The notes beneath the pieces are model-generated. The model worked only from the letters and a program-made list of their open reading frames with translations, did not search any database and was not told where the DNA came from. From assembly GCA_963846505.1 (NCBI GenBank), contig CAWJWD010000006.1:743589-807588 (forward strand): a DNA stretch of 64,000 nucleotides, given 5' to 3'. Made by a program: the position numbers and the translations under genes. Origin of the DNA: JACVRW01 sp963846505 (GTDB taxonomy: Bacteria; Actinomycetota; Thermoleophilia; Solirubrobacterales; Thermoleophilaceae). Every line of letters begins with the position of its first letter. The first letter of the stretch is position 1. Shown piece by piece: positions 18,260-26,763 of this stretch.

Positions 18260-18736
18260 ATGCGCAGATCCGTTCCCTCGACGATCGCGGTGGCGGCCGT
18301 CGTCGCGCTGCTGGGCGTCGCCGGCTGCGGCGACGACAACGACGACTCCGGCAGCGGCGGTGGGGGCTCCGAGACGAACGCGGCCGACAACGGCGGCGGC
18401 GCCTACGGCGGTGGCGGCAGCTCCAAGAAGAGTTCCGGCGGCGGTGCTCAGACGATCCAGCTCAGCGCCGACTCCGGCGGCGAGCTGAAGTTCGACAAGT
18501 CGACGCTGCAGGCGAAGTCCGGCAAGGTCACGATCGACCTCGACAACCCCTCCAGCGCGACCGCGCCGCACGCGGTCGAGATCGAGGGCAACGGCGTCGA
18601 GGAGGAGAGCGACACGATCGAGCCGGGCAACAAGACGTCGGTGACGGCGGACCTGAAGCCTGGGAAGTACACGTTCTACTGCCCGGTCGACGGCCACGAG
18701 CAGGCCGGCATGAAGGGCACCCTGACGGTGCGGTAG
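18260..18736 (+). CDS. cupredoxin-domain lipoprotein
   Basis: 158 residues: lipobox LGVAGC with Cys at about residue 23, Gly/Ser-rich linker, then a plastocyanin/azurin-like fold. Type 1 copper ligands appear as His in TAPHAVEIEG and Cys-x4-His-x4-Met in YCPVDGHEQAGM. Electron carrier or copper buffer at the outer face of the membrane. CTGGAGG lies 8 bases before ATG 18260. Position right after the sigma/anti-sigma pair suggests control by it (inference). Confidence 0.88.
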   Translation: MRRSVPSTIAVAAVVALLGVAGCGDDNDDSGSGGGGSETNAADNGGGAYGGGGSSKKSSGGGAQTIQLSADSGGELKFDKSTLQAKSGKVTIDLDNPSSATAPHAVEIEGNGVEEESDTIEPGNKTSVTADLKPGKYTFYCPVDGHEQAGMKGTLTVR

Positions 18737-18750
18737 CCAGGGAGGCGCCG

Positions 18751-19599
18751 TTACTTCAGCAAGCGGGACAGCCGGCGGTCCTTGAGTACGCGACCGCCGG
18801 TCTGTTCCTGCGGGCAGTAGCTCATCACGTAGTCCTTGAAGTGGATCGCCTCCAGCGTCGTGCCGCAGCGCGGACACGGCTCGCCCTGGCGGCGATGGAC
18901 CTGCAGCGGCATCGGCGCCTTGTCGGGCACCGTGTCGCCGACCACCTGCTCGTAGTGCTCGAGCGCGCCGCCGAGCACCTCGTCGCAGGCGGCGTGCAGT
19001 CGCGCGACCGCGTCCTCGTCGAGCTCCGAGCCCTTCTGGAACGGCGACAGGTAGGCGGTCCAGAGCAACTCGTCGACCCACGAGCGGCCGATGCCGGCGA
19101 TCGTGCGCTGGTCGCGCAGCAGCGGATGCAGGTGCCGCGGCTGATCGATCAGCCGCGCAAACTCCTCCAGCGGCGGGGCCGGATGGGCGTCCGGGCCGAG
19201 CGTCGCGACCGCCTCGTCGGCGTCGAGGTCCTTCGCGCGCATCAGCTTCGCCCAGGCGCGCTGCTGCGTGCCGAACTCGCGCAGGCGCAGCTCCCGCTCG
19301 CCGTCGAGGCGCAGCAGCAGCCGCGAGCTTCTGTCGCGCAGCGAGGCGCGCTTGTCGTACAGCTGCAGCCGCCCGGCCGACATCAGGTGGATCAGCGCCG
19401 CGTACTCGCCGGCCTCGACGACGAGCATCTTCCCCCGCCGCCCCACGCGGTCGAGCGTCTGCCCGGCGAGCGCGTCCAGCGGCGGATCGAAGCTCTTCAT
19501 CGTCACCATGCCCGGCGCCAGCGCCGACTCGATCTCGGCGCCCGCCGCTCCGCGCGTCAGCCGCCGCGCGACGATCTCGACTTCCGGCAGCTCGGGCAT
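18751..19599 (-). CDS. Fpg/Nei-family DNA glycosylase, atypical zinc finger
   Basis: 282 residues. The catalytic N-terminus MPELPEVEIVARRL (Pro1 after Met removal, Glu2), the lysine of VGRRGKMLVVE, HLMSAGRL, and the H2TH region GIGRSWVDELLW are present, so base excision activity on oxidised purines or pyrimidines is expected. The C-terminal zinc finger reads CPRCG...YCPQEQTGG: the fourth Cys is replaced (CPxC becomes CPQE). ATG 19599 is used because the chemistry needs Pro directly after Met; an upstream ATG at 19617 would block it. Confidence 0.88.
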   Translation of the reverse strand: MPELPEVEIVARRLTRGAAGAEIESALAPGMVTMKSFDPPLDALAGQTLDRVGRRGKMLVVEAGEYAALIHLMSAGRLQLYDKRASLRDRSSRLLLRLDGERELRLREFGTQQRAWAKLMRAKDLDADEAVATLGPDAHPAPPLEEFARLIDQPRHLHPLLRDQRTIAGIGRSWVDELLWTAYLSPFQKGSELDEDAVARLHAACDEVLGGALEHYEQVVGDTVPDKAPMPLQVHRRQGEPCPRCGTTLEAIHFKDYVMSYCPQEQTGGRVLKDRRLSRLLK

Positions 19600-19655
19600 C
19601 GCGTCAAGGGTAGGCATGGCGCTTGATCGCGCCGCCGCCCGGGGAAGGGAAGGGC

Positions 19656-20096
19656 ATGAGCGAACACGCGCAGCAAGCGATGCTCGAGCCCTTGCAGGCG
19701 CTCGTCGGCGAGTGGACCCTGGAGCTGACGCATCCCGCGTTCGGGGACACCGTCGTCGCGGGACGCTGCACGTTCGAGTGGCTGGAGGGCGAGCGGTTCC
19801 TGCTCCAGCGCTCCCGCACCGACCACCCGGACTTCCCCGACTCGCTCGGCGTCATCGGTGCGCCGGAGGGCGAGCTGTCGATGCACTACTTCGACTCGCG
19901 CGGCGTCTTTCGCGTCTACGGCGTGGGCTTCGACGACGGCGTCTGGAAGATCTGGCGCGACGAGCCGGGCTTCTCGCAGCGGTTCAGCGGCAGCTTCGGC
20001 GAGGACGGCGACGCGATCTCAGGGCAGTGGCAGCTCTCGCGCGACGACGAGACCTGGGACGACGACCTCGTGGTCACGTTCCGCAGAGTCGCCTGA
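19656..20096 (+). CDS. DUF1579-like lipocalin-fold hypothetical protein
   Basis: 146 residues: MLEPLQALVGEWTLELTHPA, GRCTFEWLEGERFLLQRSR, MHYFDSRGVFRVYGVGFDDG, WKIWRDEPGFSQRFSGSF. The pattern of GxWxxE, then alternating strands ending in DDDLVVTFRRV, resembles the DUF1579/THAP4-like beta-barrel proteins found widely in actinobacteria. Function unknown. Purine-rich GGAAGGGAAGGG precedes ATG 19656. Confidence 0.65.
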   Translation: MSEHAQQAMLEPLQALVGEWTLELTHPAFGDTVVAGRCTFEWLEGERFLLQRSRTDHPDFPDSLGVIGAPEGELSMHYFDSRGVFRVYGVGFDDGVWKIWRDEPGFSQRFSGSFGEDGDAISGQWQLSRDDETWDDDLVVTFRRVA

Positions 20097-20144
20097 ATCT
20101 AGGCTCTCGGCCGCGGTCGAGGAAGGCGACGCGGCTGGGTGGGC

Positions 20145-20173
20145 GGGGCGCCGGCTGCTCTGTGCGGCGCCCC
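20145..20173 (+). terminator. GC hairpin between convergent genes
   Basis: Arms GGGGCGCCG and CGGCGCCCC around an 11-base loop, between the stops of the 19656 and 20473 genes; it could serve both strands. Confidence 0.5.
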
Positions 20174-20188
20174 GGGGTCGTGGGTGGG

Positions 20189-20473
20189 CTAGGAGTGCAG
20201 GCGGTCGGCGGCGCGGGCGGCCTGGGTGGCGAAGACATACGTGCCGATGCGGCCCAACAGGCCGGCCGCATACAGCCGCTCGACGGCGTCTTCGACGTCA
20301 TGGGCCGGCGGTTCTGCGCCGTCGGCGATCTGGGCGCTGGAGGTCAACGAGCGAGACAGCTCGCCAAGGCTCCACAAGCCCGGGTGGTCATGGACGAGAA
20401 GGCCGAGGAGCGCCTCGTCGAGGCTGTCCTCGGAAGTGCCGGCAGACGGCGCCGAGTTACGCTGCGAATGCAT
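20189..20473 (-). CDS. small winged-hel­ix-like hypothetical protein
   Basis: 94 residues, MHSQRNSAPSAGTSEDSLDE..., with the helical pattern ALLGLLVHDHPGLWSLGELS, DVEDAVERLYAAGLLGRIGT and YVFATQAAR that looks like a small winged helix (helix, recognition helix, wing). No family assigned. Start ATG 20473 is chosen over 20578 because AGGA lies just upstream and the upstream stretch is low-complexity. Confidence 0.55.
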   Translation of the reverse strand: MHSQRNSAPSAGTSEDSLDEALLGLLVHDHPGLWSLGELSRSLTSSAQIADGAEPPAHDVEDAVERLYAAGLLGRIGTYVFATQAARAADRLHS

Positions 20474-20613
20474 GGGAAGCGATCCTTCCTGTGCCGGGCC
20501 CCGGGCGACGCCAATCGCGCCGGGGCCGATTTGTTTGTGAGCGGGAGAAAATAGAGGGGCGGACGGATGGACAGGCATGGAGCGTGCGCCGGTCGCGCGC
20601 TAGCCTCGACCAG

Positions 20614-21051
20614 GTGAAGATCGCCGTCTCCTCCGACATGCGCACCGGCGTCGCGGACGCGGTCGTCGAGGAGCTGGTGCGCCGCGGCCACGAGCCGCTT
20701 CCCCACGGCGCCCTCACCGACGCGGAGCGCGATGACTGGGCCTGGGCCAGCGAAGCGGCCGCACGCGACGTCGCCGACGGCCGCGCCGAGCAGGGCATCG
20801 TCTGCTGCTGGACGGGGACCGGCGCCTCGATCGCCGCCAACAAGGTCACCGGGGTCCGCGCCGCCCTCTGCGCCGACGCCGAGACCGCCCGCGGCGCCCG
20901 GCGCTGGAACGACGCGAACGTGCTCGCCCTGTCCCTGCGAACCACGAGCCACGCGCTGCTGCACGAGATCCTGGACGCATGGTTCGAGGGCAAGCCGAGC
21001 GCTGAGGCAGACGACGTCGCAAACGTGAAGCACCTCGGCGAGATCGCCTAG
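20614..21051 (+). CDS. rpiB: RpiB/LacA/LacB-family sugar-phosphate isomerase
   Basis: 145 residues. Begins VKIAVSSDMRTGVADAVVEE (RpiB normally has a GxDH here), then DVADGRAEQGIVCCWTGTGASIAANK, in which the catalytic Cys and the GTG(A/I) phosphate loop are seen, and RAALCADAETARGARRWNDANVLALS. Expected to isomerise ribose 5-phosphate or a related sugar phosphate. The N-terminal Asp-His pair is altered (SSDM), so a substrate other than ribose 5-phosphate is possible. GTG start, no obvious operon partner. Confidence 0.85.
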   Translation: MKIAVSSDMRTGVADAVVEELVRRGHEPLPHGALTDAERDDWAWASEAAARDVADGRAEQGIVCCWTGTGASIAANKVTGVRAALCADAETARGARRWNDANVLALSLRTTSHALLHEILDAWFEGKPSAEADDVANVKHLGEIA

Positions 21052-21164
21052 CCACCCGTCAGCGGACGGCCTGCACCCATGGTGCAGTGACGAGTTGGGG
21101 GATGAGCCTGGTGCCGGTCGCCCCGGTTGCTCCTGCTACGAAGACTCGCATCGTGGCTCTCCTT

Positions 21165-21191
21165 TGTCACATTGCCCACAGCGGGCGGGTC
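21165..21191 (+). promoter_or_regulatory. candidate ECF41-type promoter
   Basis: TGTCACA (21165-21171), 16 bases, then GGTC (21188-21191). ECF41 sigma factors recognise TGTCACA with a downstream CGTC element; here one base differs. It is 38 bases before the start of the ECF41-type sigma gene, suggesting autoregulation. Confidence 0.45.
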
Positions 21192-21228
21192 TACTTGCCA
21201 TGACCCGTCCCGACGATCGGATGTGACG

Positions 21229-22110
21229 ATGGACGAGCGCGAATTCCTGGCGCGGCACTTCGAGGAGCACCGAACCCGGCTCCGCGCCGTGGCCTACCGC
21301 ATGCTCGGCTCGCTGAGCGAGGCCGACGACGCCGTCCAGGAGACCTGGCTGCGCCTCAACCGAACCGATGCGGACGAGGTGGAGAACCTCGGCGGCTGGC
21401 TGACGACCGTCGTCGCGCGGGTGTCGCTGAACATCCTGCGCGCGCGCCGAGCGCGGCCCGAGGAGTCCCTCGACGCGCGCATGCCGGAGCCGATCGTCGA
21501 TCGCGCCGACGGCACCGACCCCGAGCACGAGGCGCTCCTGGCCGACTCCGTCGGCCTGGCGCTGCTCGTGGTGCTCGAGACGCTGAACCCGGTCGAGCGG
21601 CTCGCGTTCGTCTTGCACGACATGTTCGCGGTCCCGTTCGACGAGATCGCGCCGATCGTCGATCGCTCGCCCGAGGCGGCGCGCCAGCTCGCGAGCCGAG
21701 CCCGCCGCCGCGTCCAGGGCGAGCGGGCGATCCCCGACGCCGACCTCGACACCCAGCGCGAGGTCGTCGACGCCTTCCTCGCGGCCGCGCGCGACGGCGA
21801 CTTCGAGGGACTGCTCGAGGTGCTGGACCCGAACGTGGTCCTCAGGGCAGACAGCGGCGCCGTCGCCATCGGCTCGTCGAAGGTCGTCCGCGGAGCAGAC
21901 AACGTCGCCCGCCAGGCGTCCGCCTACTCGCGCCTCGACCTCGACGTCCGGCCGGCGCTCGTCAACGGCGCGGTCGGCACGGTCACCCTCCGAGACGGAC
22001 GGCCGTTCTCGATCGCGGGCTTCACGATCCAGAACCGAAGGATCGTCGAGATGGACGTGCTCGCCGACCCCGAACGCCTCAACCAGCTCGACCTGACCAT
22101 CCTCGACTGA
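21229..22110 (+). CDS. ECF41-type sigma factor with SnoaL-like C-terminal domain
   Basis: 293 residues. Sigma region 2 (RLRAVAYRMLGSLSEADDAV, QETWLRLNRTDADEVENLGG, WLTTVVARVSLNILRARRAR), region 4 (LNPVERLAFVLHDMFAVPFD, EIAPIVDRSPEAARQLASRA), then an NTF2/SnoaL domain (DTQREVVDAFLAAARDGDFE, GLLEVLDPNVVLRADSGA) that modulates activity in place of an anti-sigma factor. ATG 21229 gives the family start MDEREFLARHFEEHR. The usual ECF41 partner gene (carboxymuconolactone decarboxylase, oxidoreductase or epimerase) is not adjacent. Confidence 0.92.
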   Translation: MDEREFLARHFEEHRTRLRAVAYRMLGSLSEADDAVQETWLRLNRTDADEVENLGGWLTTVVARVSLNILRARRARPEESLDARMPEPIVDRADGTDPEHEALLADSVGLALLVVLETLNPVERLAFVLHDMFAVPFDEIAPIVDRSPEAARQLASRARRRVQGERAIPDADLDTQREVVDAFLAAARDGDFEGLLEVLDPNVVLRADSGAVAIGSSKVVRGADNVARQASAYSRLDLDVRPALVNGAVGTVTLRDGRPFSIAGFTIQNRRIVEMDVLADPERLNQLDLTILD

Positions 22111-22162
22111 GCGTCGCCAGCTCCTTGGTCGCTGGCTCGTGGGCTCGTGGGTCGGACGAGGG

Positions 22163-22811
22163 CTAGGAGTCCGCGGGTCGCCAGGCCTGCCAGTAGCTGG
22201 CCAGTCGGCCGCTGAATTGCTTGGGCTTCTCGGCGTAGAGGCGCTCGCCGAGGGGCAGGGCAGCCTCGAGCAGCTCCTGCTGACGGCGACGGGCAAGCGC
22301 GATCACCGTCTCGGTGGGAAGTCCGGCGTCACGATCCCTCCTCCTGGTCGGGCAACCCGTCCAGGGCCAGTCGCTGATTGGCGTAGCGCTCGTCACCGGT
22401 GACCTCGCGCTCGAGCCAGGCCGGTGGCTCGAACGCGGCGCTCGCCTGCTCGGACTCGAACTCGATCTCGGCGACCACGAGCCCGTCCAGCTCGCCCGCA
22501 TACACGTCGAGCTCGATCGTCTGCCCGTCGCGCTCGAGCAGCGAGCGCCGCTTCTCGACTCGCCGTCCCTCAGTCAGGGGCCAGAGCGCCTCGAACGTCG
22601 CCGCGGGGACGTCGACCTCCTCCTCCAGCCTGCGCTCGCCGACGCCCTGCTTGATCGTCAGCACCGTGCGCTCGCCGCGGCGCCGCACACGCACCTCGAC
22701 GCCGTCGTCGGTGACAGCCAGGTAGCCCTGCTCGATCCGCTCCGACGGCGCGTCCGCGAACGCCGCCGGCGGTCCGGAGAGCACGAACTTCCGCTCGATC
22801 TCGACGCCCAT
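22163..22811 (-). CDS. CYTH-domain protein (triphosphate tunnel family), one frameshift
   Basis: Starts MGVEIERKFVL, the ExExK signature of CYTH enzymes, then GYLAVTDDGVEVRVRRRGER, VLTIKQGVGERRLEEEVDV, RRSLLERDGQTIELDVYAGE and LVVAEIEFESE: the alternating acidic/basic strands of the triphosphate tunnel (inorganic triphosphatase or adenylate cyclase class IV fold). As read it stops at 22329, but one extra base at 22334 (after GGA; GGA/GGT both Gly) joins it to a continuation ending at TAG 22163-22165 (RDAGLPTETVIALARRRQQ...), giving about 216 residues. Confidence 0.82.
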
Positions 22812-22867
22812 CACCGAACTCATTTCTGCGTCATCGCCCATAGGCAAGGCCAGGACTTCCAGGCAGA

Positions 22868-23005
22868 CTATGCCCGCCACGGCGATCGTCGCAACCCAGG
22901 CGCGACCGGCCCGCGACCGGACTCGCGCGCCGCACCGACGCGATCGGCAGCCAGCACGGCCGTTCCGAAGGCCGTCATCCCCACCACGGTCGCGATCAGG
23001 CTCAC
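22868..23005 (-). CDS. possible small hydrophobic protein
   Basis: 45 codons from GTG 23005: VSLIATVVGMTAFGTAVLAA then a basic tail. One TM-like helix. It occupies the 344-base gap between the CYTH gene and cysC; no ribosome site is evident and a competing hydrophobic reading exists on the other strand, so support is weak. Confidence 0.2.
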   Translation of the reverse strand: MSLIATVVGMTAFGTAVLAADRVGAARESGRGPVAPGLRRSPWRA

Positions 23006-23115
23006 GAGCCCCTCGTACTCGCCCTCATGGCAGCGATCTGCCTGACGCTGTTCCGCTACTTCAGGCGCGTCGGCCGGCTCGAGTAACGCCGGGTCAGAGG
23101 CGGAGACGGAGATGA

Positions 23116-23154
23116 TTGGACTGGCCGTCGTCTGAGCGGGTAACAGGGTTACCC
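23116..23154 (+). promoter_or_regulatory. cysC promoter with overlapping inverted repeat
   Basis: TTGGAC (23116-23121), 19 bases, TAACAG (23141-23146). A perfect dyad GGGTAAC-AGG-GTTACCC (23138-23154) covers the -10 and ends one base before ATG 23156. No Shine-Dalgarno is present, so the transcript is probably leaderless and repressor-controlled. Confidence 0.5.
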
Positions 23155-23155
23155 T

Positions 23156-23779
23156 ATGAGCTTTGTAGACTTTGGTCGTCTGGTGACCGAATCGCCGACC
23201 TCGCCCCGAGAGCTGCCGCCCCAGGCCCCGGTCGCGTGGCTGACCGGGCTCTCCGGAGTCGGCAAGAGCACGATCGCGGCGCTCGCCTCGGAGGCGCTGG
23301 CCGAGCGGGGCATCCCACACGAGGTGCTCGACGGCGACGTGATGCGCACCAACCTGACGCCCGAGCTCGGCTTCTCCAAGCTCGACCGGGATCGCAACGT
23401 CAGCCGCGTCGCCTACGTCGCGCGACTGCTCACGCGCAACGGCGTGACGGTGATCGCTCCGGTGATCTCGCCCTACCGCGTGGCACGCGCGGGCGCACGT
23501 GAGCTGATCGGCGAGCCCTTCCTCGAGGTCCACGTCCAAGCCTCCCTCGACACCCTCGAGCGGCGGGACACCAAGGGCCTGTACGCGAAGGCGCGGGCCG
23601 GAGAGCTGCAGCAGTTCACGGGCGTCAACGACCCGTACGAGCCACCGGAGCGACCGGCGCTCGCGCTCGACACCGAGGCCGAGCCACCCGAACGCTCCGC
23701 CCAACGCCTGCTCGAGCTGATCGAGGCGCACCTGCCGGCGGGTTCGGACGGGCAGCCGCGGGAAGCCGGGCACACATGA
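23156..23779 (+). CDS. cysC: adenylyl-sulfate (APS) kinase
   Basis: Phosphorylates APS to PAPS. 207 residues; P-loop LTGLSGVGKSTIA, VLDGDVMRTNLTPELGFSK (APS binding, DGD), DRDRNVSRVAYVARLL, VIAPVISPYR and DTKGLYAKARAGELQQFTGV with the DPYEPP motif of the lid. First gene of a five-gene operon; stop overlaps cysD by ATGA. Stand-alone here, where many actinobacteria fuse CysC to CysN. Confidence 0.95.
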   Translation: MSFVDFGRLVTESPTSPRELPPQAPVAWLTGLSGVGKSTIAALASEALAERGIPHEVLDGDVMRTNLTPELGFSKLDRDRNVSRVAYVARLLTRNGVTVIAPVISPYRVARAGARELIGEPFLEVHVQASLDTLERRDTKGLYAKARAGELQQFTGVNDPYEPPERPALALDTEAEPPERSAQRLLELIEAHLPAGSDGQPREAGHT

Positions 23780-24672
23780 GCGAGCTGCGACACGTCCAGG
23801 CGCTCGAGGACGAGGCCGTGGCGATCATGCGCGAGGTCGCCGCCCAGTTTCGCCGGCCGGTGCTCCTGTTCAGCGGCGGCAAGGACTCCGTCGTGCTGCT
23901 GCGCCTGGCCGAGAAGGCGTTCCGGCCCGCACCGCTGCCGTTCCCGATCATGCACGTCGACACCGGGCACAACTTCCCGGAGGTGCTCGAGTTCCGCGAT
24001 CGGCGGCTGGCCGAGCTCGGCGAGGAGCTGATCGTCGCCTCGGTGCCCGAGGCGATCGCGGCCGGCCGGATCGAGGACGACCCCAGCGGCTCGCGCAACC
24101 GGCTGCAGAGCCCCGTGCTGCTCGACGCGATCCGCGCGCACGGCTTCGACGCGGCCTTCGGCGGCGGACGACGCGACGAGGAGCGAGCCCGTGCCAAGGA
24201 GCGGATCTTGTCGGTGCGCGAGCGCGACGGCGGCTGGAAGCCCGAGGCGCAGCGGCCCGAGCTGTGGCGGCTGTGGAACGGCCGCCTGCACGAGGGCGAG
24301 CACGTGCGCGCCTTCCCGATCTCCGACTGGACCGAGCTCGACGTCTGGACCTACATCGCCCACGAGCGCCTGGAGCTGCCGTCGATCTACTTCTCGCACG
24401 AGCGCGAGGTGTTCCGGCGCGACGGGATGCTGTTCGCGATCGGCGAGCACCTGGCGCCGCGCGACGGCGAGGAGCGGCTGACGGCCACGGTGCGCTATCG
24501 CACCGTCGGCGACATGTCCGTGACCGGGGCGATCGAGTCTGGTGCCACGACGCTCGATCAGATCGTCGAGGAGGTGGCGGTCTCGCGGCTGACCGAGCGC
24601 GGCGCCACGCGTGCCGACGACCGCACCTCGGAGGCCGCGATGGAGGACCGCAAGCGCGAGGGGTACTTCTGA
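23776..24672 (+). CDS. cysD: sulfate adenylyltransferase small subunit
   Basis: 298 residues, PP-loop ATP pyrophosphatase fold: LLFSGGKDSVVLLRLAEKAF, PFPIMHVDTGHNFPEVLEFR, FGGGRRDEERARAKERI, FPISDWTELDVWTYIAHERL, and the C-terminal RYRTVGDMSVTGAIESGA. With the CysN GTPase makes APS from ATP and sulfate. Starts inside the cysC stop (ATGA) and overlaps cysN by one base (TGATG). Confidence 0.96.
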   Translation: MSELRHVQALEDEAVAIMREVAAQFRRPVLLFSGGKDSVVLLRLAEKAFRPAPLPFPIMHVDTGHNFPEVLEFRDRRLAELGEELIVASVPEAIAAGRIEDDPSGSRNRLQSPVLLDAIRAHGFDAAFGGGRRDEERARAKERILSVRERDGGWKPEAQRPELWRLWNGRLHEGEHVRAFPISDWTELDVWTYIAHERLELPSIYFSHEREVFRRDGMLFAIGEHLAPRDGEERLTATVRYRTVGDMSVTGAIESGATTLDQIVEEVAVSRLTERGATRADDRTSEAAMEDRKREGYF

Positions 24673-25898
24673 TGAGCGCTGCGACGCTGCTGCGGGTGGC
24701 TGCCGCCGGCTCGGTCGACGACGGCAAGAGCACGTTGATCGGCCGGCTGCTGCTGGACACCAAGCAGGTGTTCGAGGACCAGCTGGAGTCGGTGCGCTCG
24801 GCCAACGGCGACGGCGTCAACCTCGCCCACCTGACCGACGGCCTGCGCGCCGAGCGCGAGCGTGGGATCACGATCGACGTCGCCTACCGCTACTTCGCGA
24901 CCCCGAGTCGGCGCTTCGTGCTCGCCGACACGCCGGGCCACGAGGAGTTCACGCGCAACATGGTCACCGGCGCCTCGCGCGCGGACGTGACGATCGTGCT
25001 GATCGACGCCACCCAGGGCGTCGTCTCGCAGTCGCGCCGCCATCTCGCGATCAGTGCCGTGCTGCGCGTGCCGCACGTGCTCGCCTGCGTCAACAAGCTC
25101 GACGCCGTCGGCTACGACGAGCAGCGCTTCGCCGCGATCGCCGACGAGTTCGCCCAGCTCGCGGAGCGGCTCGGCGTCCCCGACCTGCAGGCGATCCCGA
25201 TCTCCGCGCTCGAGGGCGACAACGTCGTCGAGCGCTCGGCGCGGATGCCGTGGTACGAGGGGCCGAGCCTGCTGAGCGTGCTGGAGACGCTGCCGCCCGC
25301 CCCCGAGGGCGCGGGTGCCGCGCGGCTGCCGGTGCAGTGGACGATCGAGGACGACGTCGGGGGCCGCAGCGCCGCCGGCCAGCTCGCGCGCGGGACGCTG
25401 CGCGTCGGCGACGAGGTGGTGCTGGCGCCGAGCGGCGAGCGCACCCGCGTCGAGACGATCGACGTGCTCGGCGAGTCGCTGGCCGAGGCGACCGCGCCAC
25501 GGTCGGTCGCAGTGCGGCTCGACGGCGATCCCGACGCTCCGCGCGGCACCCTGATCGCCGCGTCCGACGAGGCCCCGACCGTGGCGACGGAGTTGCTGGC
25601 GATCGCCTGCTCGCTCGTCGACGACCCGATCGAGAGCGGCGTCCAGCTGCTCGTGCGCAGCGCCTCGGGCGACGCCGGGGCGACCGTCGAGGTGCTGTCG
25701 ATGCTGGAGCTGGAGAGCTTCGAGCGGCGCGAGGTCGACGCGCTGCGCGCCAACGACATCGGTCGCCTGCGGCTGCGGCTCGACCGGCCGCTGGCGCTCG
25801 ACCGCTATGCCGAGAGCCGCTACACCGGCAGCCTGATCCTGATCGACCCGCGGACGAACGCGACCGTCGCCGCGCTGATGGTGGAGGAGCTTGGATGA
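24672..25898 (+). CDS. cysN: sulfate adenylyltransferase large subunit (GTPase)
   Basis: 408 residues, translation-factor GTPase fold. G1 GSVDDGKSTLIGRLLLDTK, G2 region ERGITIDVAYRYF, G3 DTPGHEEFTRNM, G4 NKLD, then domains 2 and 3 (ARGTLRVGDEVVLAPSGERT). No C-terminal APS kinase domain, which agrees with the separate cysC. GTP hydrolysis drives APS synthesis by CysD. Overlaps the sulfotransferase gene by ATGA. Confidence 0.95.
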   Translation: MSAATLLRVAAAGSVDDGKSTLIGRLLLDTKQVFEDQLESVRSANGDGVNLAHLTDGLRAERERGITIDVAYRYFATPSRRFVLADTPGHEEFTRNMVTGASRADVTIVLIDATQGVVSQSRRHLAISAVLRVPHVLACVNKLDAVGYDEQRFAAIADEFAQLAERLGVPDLQAIPISALEGDNVVERSARMPWYEGPSLLSVLETLPPAPEGAGAARLPVQWTIEDDVGGRSAAGQLARGTLRVGDEVVLAPSGERTRVETIDVLGESLAEATAPRSVAVRLDGDPDAPRGTLIAASDEAPTVATELLAIACSLVDDPIESGVQLLVRSASGDAGATVEVLSMLELESFERREVDALRANDIGRLRLRLDRPLALDRYAESRYTGSLILIDPRTNATVAALMVEELG

Positions 25899-26752
25899 GC
25901 GCCCACCCGCTCGTGGACCTGCCGCGCCCCGAGCGCAGCTACCTCGTCTGCGCGACCGCGCGCAGCGGCAGCACGCTGCTCTGCCGTGCACTCGGCTCCA
26001 CCGGCGTGGCCGGCACGCCCGAGGAGTTCTTCGAGGCGCGCCGCGACACCGGACGGCCGCCGACTCCGTTCGACTACCTCGGCGACGCGCCGGGCGTCGA
26101 TCCCGCCGAGCTCGAGGCCGCCGGCCTGCCCGAGGTGCCCGACTACTCCGACCTGCGCGGGATCGACGACTATCGCGAGCACCTGCGCAACGTGCTCGCG
26201 CGCGGGACGACCGCGAACGGCGTGTTCGGCTCGAAGCTGATGTGGATGCAGGTCAGCGAGCTGACGGCGCTGGCGCAGGCGCTGCCCGAGCTGCGCGGCG
26301 CACAGCCGCGGGAGCTGTTCGACGCGCTGTTTGGGTCCTTGACCTACGTCTGGGTGCGCCGCGAGGACAGCGTGCGCCAGGCCGTCTCGCTCTGGCGCGC
26401 GTTGCAGTCGCAGAACTGGCGCTCGGGCGGCGACGAGCCCCGACCGACGCCGACACTGCGCTACAGCTTCCCGGCCCTGCATCACCTGCGCCTGCGCCTG
26501 GAGCGCGACGACGCCGCGTGGGGCACGTTCTTCGACGACGAGGGCATCCGGCCGCTGGAGCTCGAGTACGAGGCGATCGCAGCGAACCCCGCCGGCAGCG
26601 TCGAGCGCGTGCTGGAGGCGATCGGCGTCGATAGTGTCGGTGGTCGGGAGCCGCGCAGCACAACCACGCGCCAGGCCGACGAGCTGTCGGACCAGTGGGT
26701 CGAGCGCTACGGCGAGGACCTCGCCGCCGTGCCGGTCAGCTCGCGACGCTAG
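25895..26752 (+). CDS. Stf0-family PAPS-dependent sulfotransferase
   Basis: 285 residues. The 5'-phosphosulfate loop YLVCATARSGSTLLCRAL, GTPEEFF, NGVFGSKLMWMQ, YVWVRREDSVRQAVSLWRAL and QNWRS follow the Stf0 pattern; the founding member sulfates trehalose for mycobacterial sulfolipid-1. Its start overlaps the cysN stop, so PAPS supply and use are translationally coupled. Acceptor unknown; a sugar or glycolipid is the best guess. Confidence 0.9.
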   Translation: MSAHPLVDLPRPERSYLVCATARSGSTLLCRALGSTGVAGTPEEFFEARRDTGRPPTPFDYLGDAPGVDPAELEAAGLPEVPDYSDLRGIDDYREHLRNVLARGTTANGVFGSKLMWMQVSELTALAQALPELRGAQPRELFDALFGSLTYVWVRREDSVRQAVSLWRALQSQNWRSGGDEPRPTPTLRYSFPALHHLRLRLERDDAAWGTFFDDEGIRPLELEYEAIAANPAGSVERVLEAIGVDSVGGREPRSTTTRQADELSDQWVERYGEDLAAVPVSSRR

Positions 26753-26763
26753 CTCCGCACACG

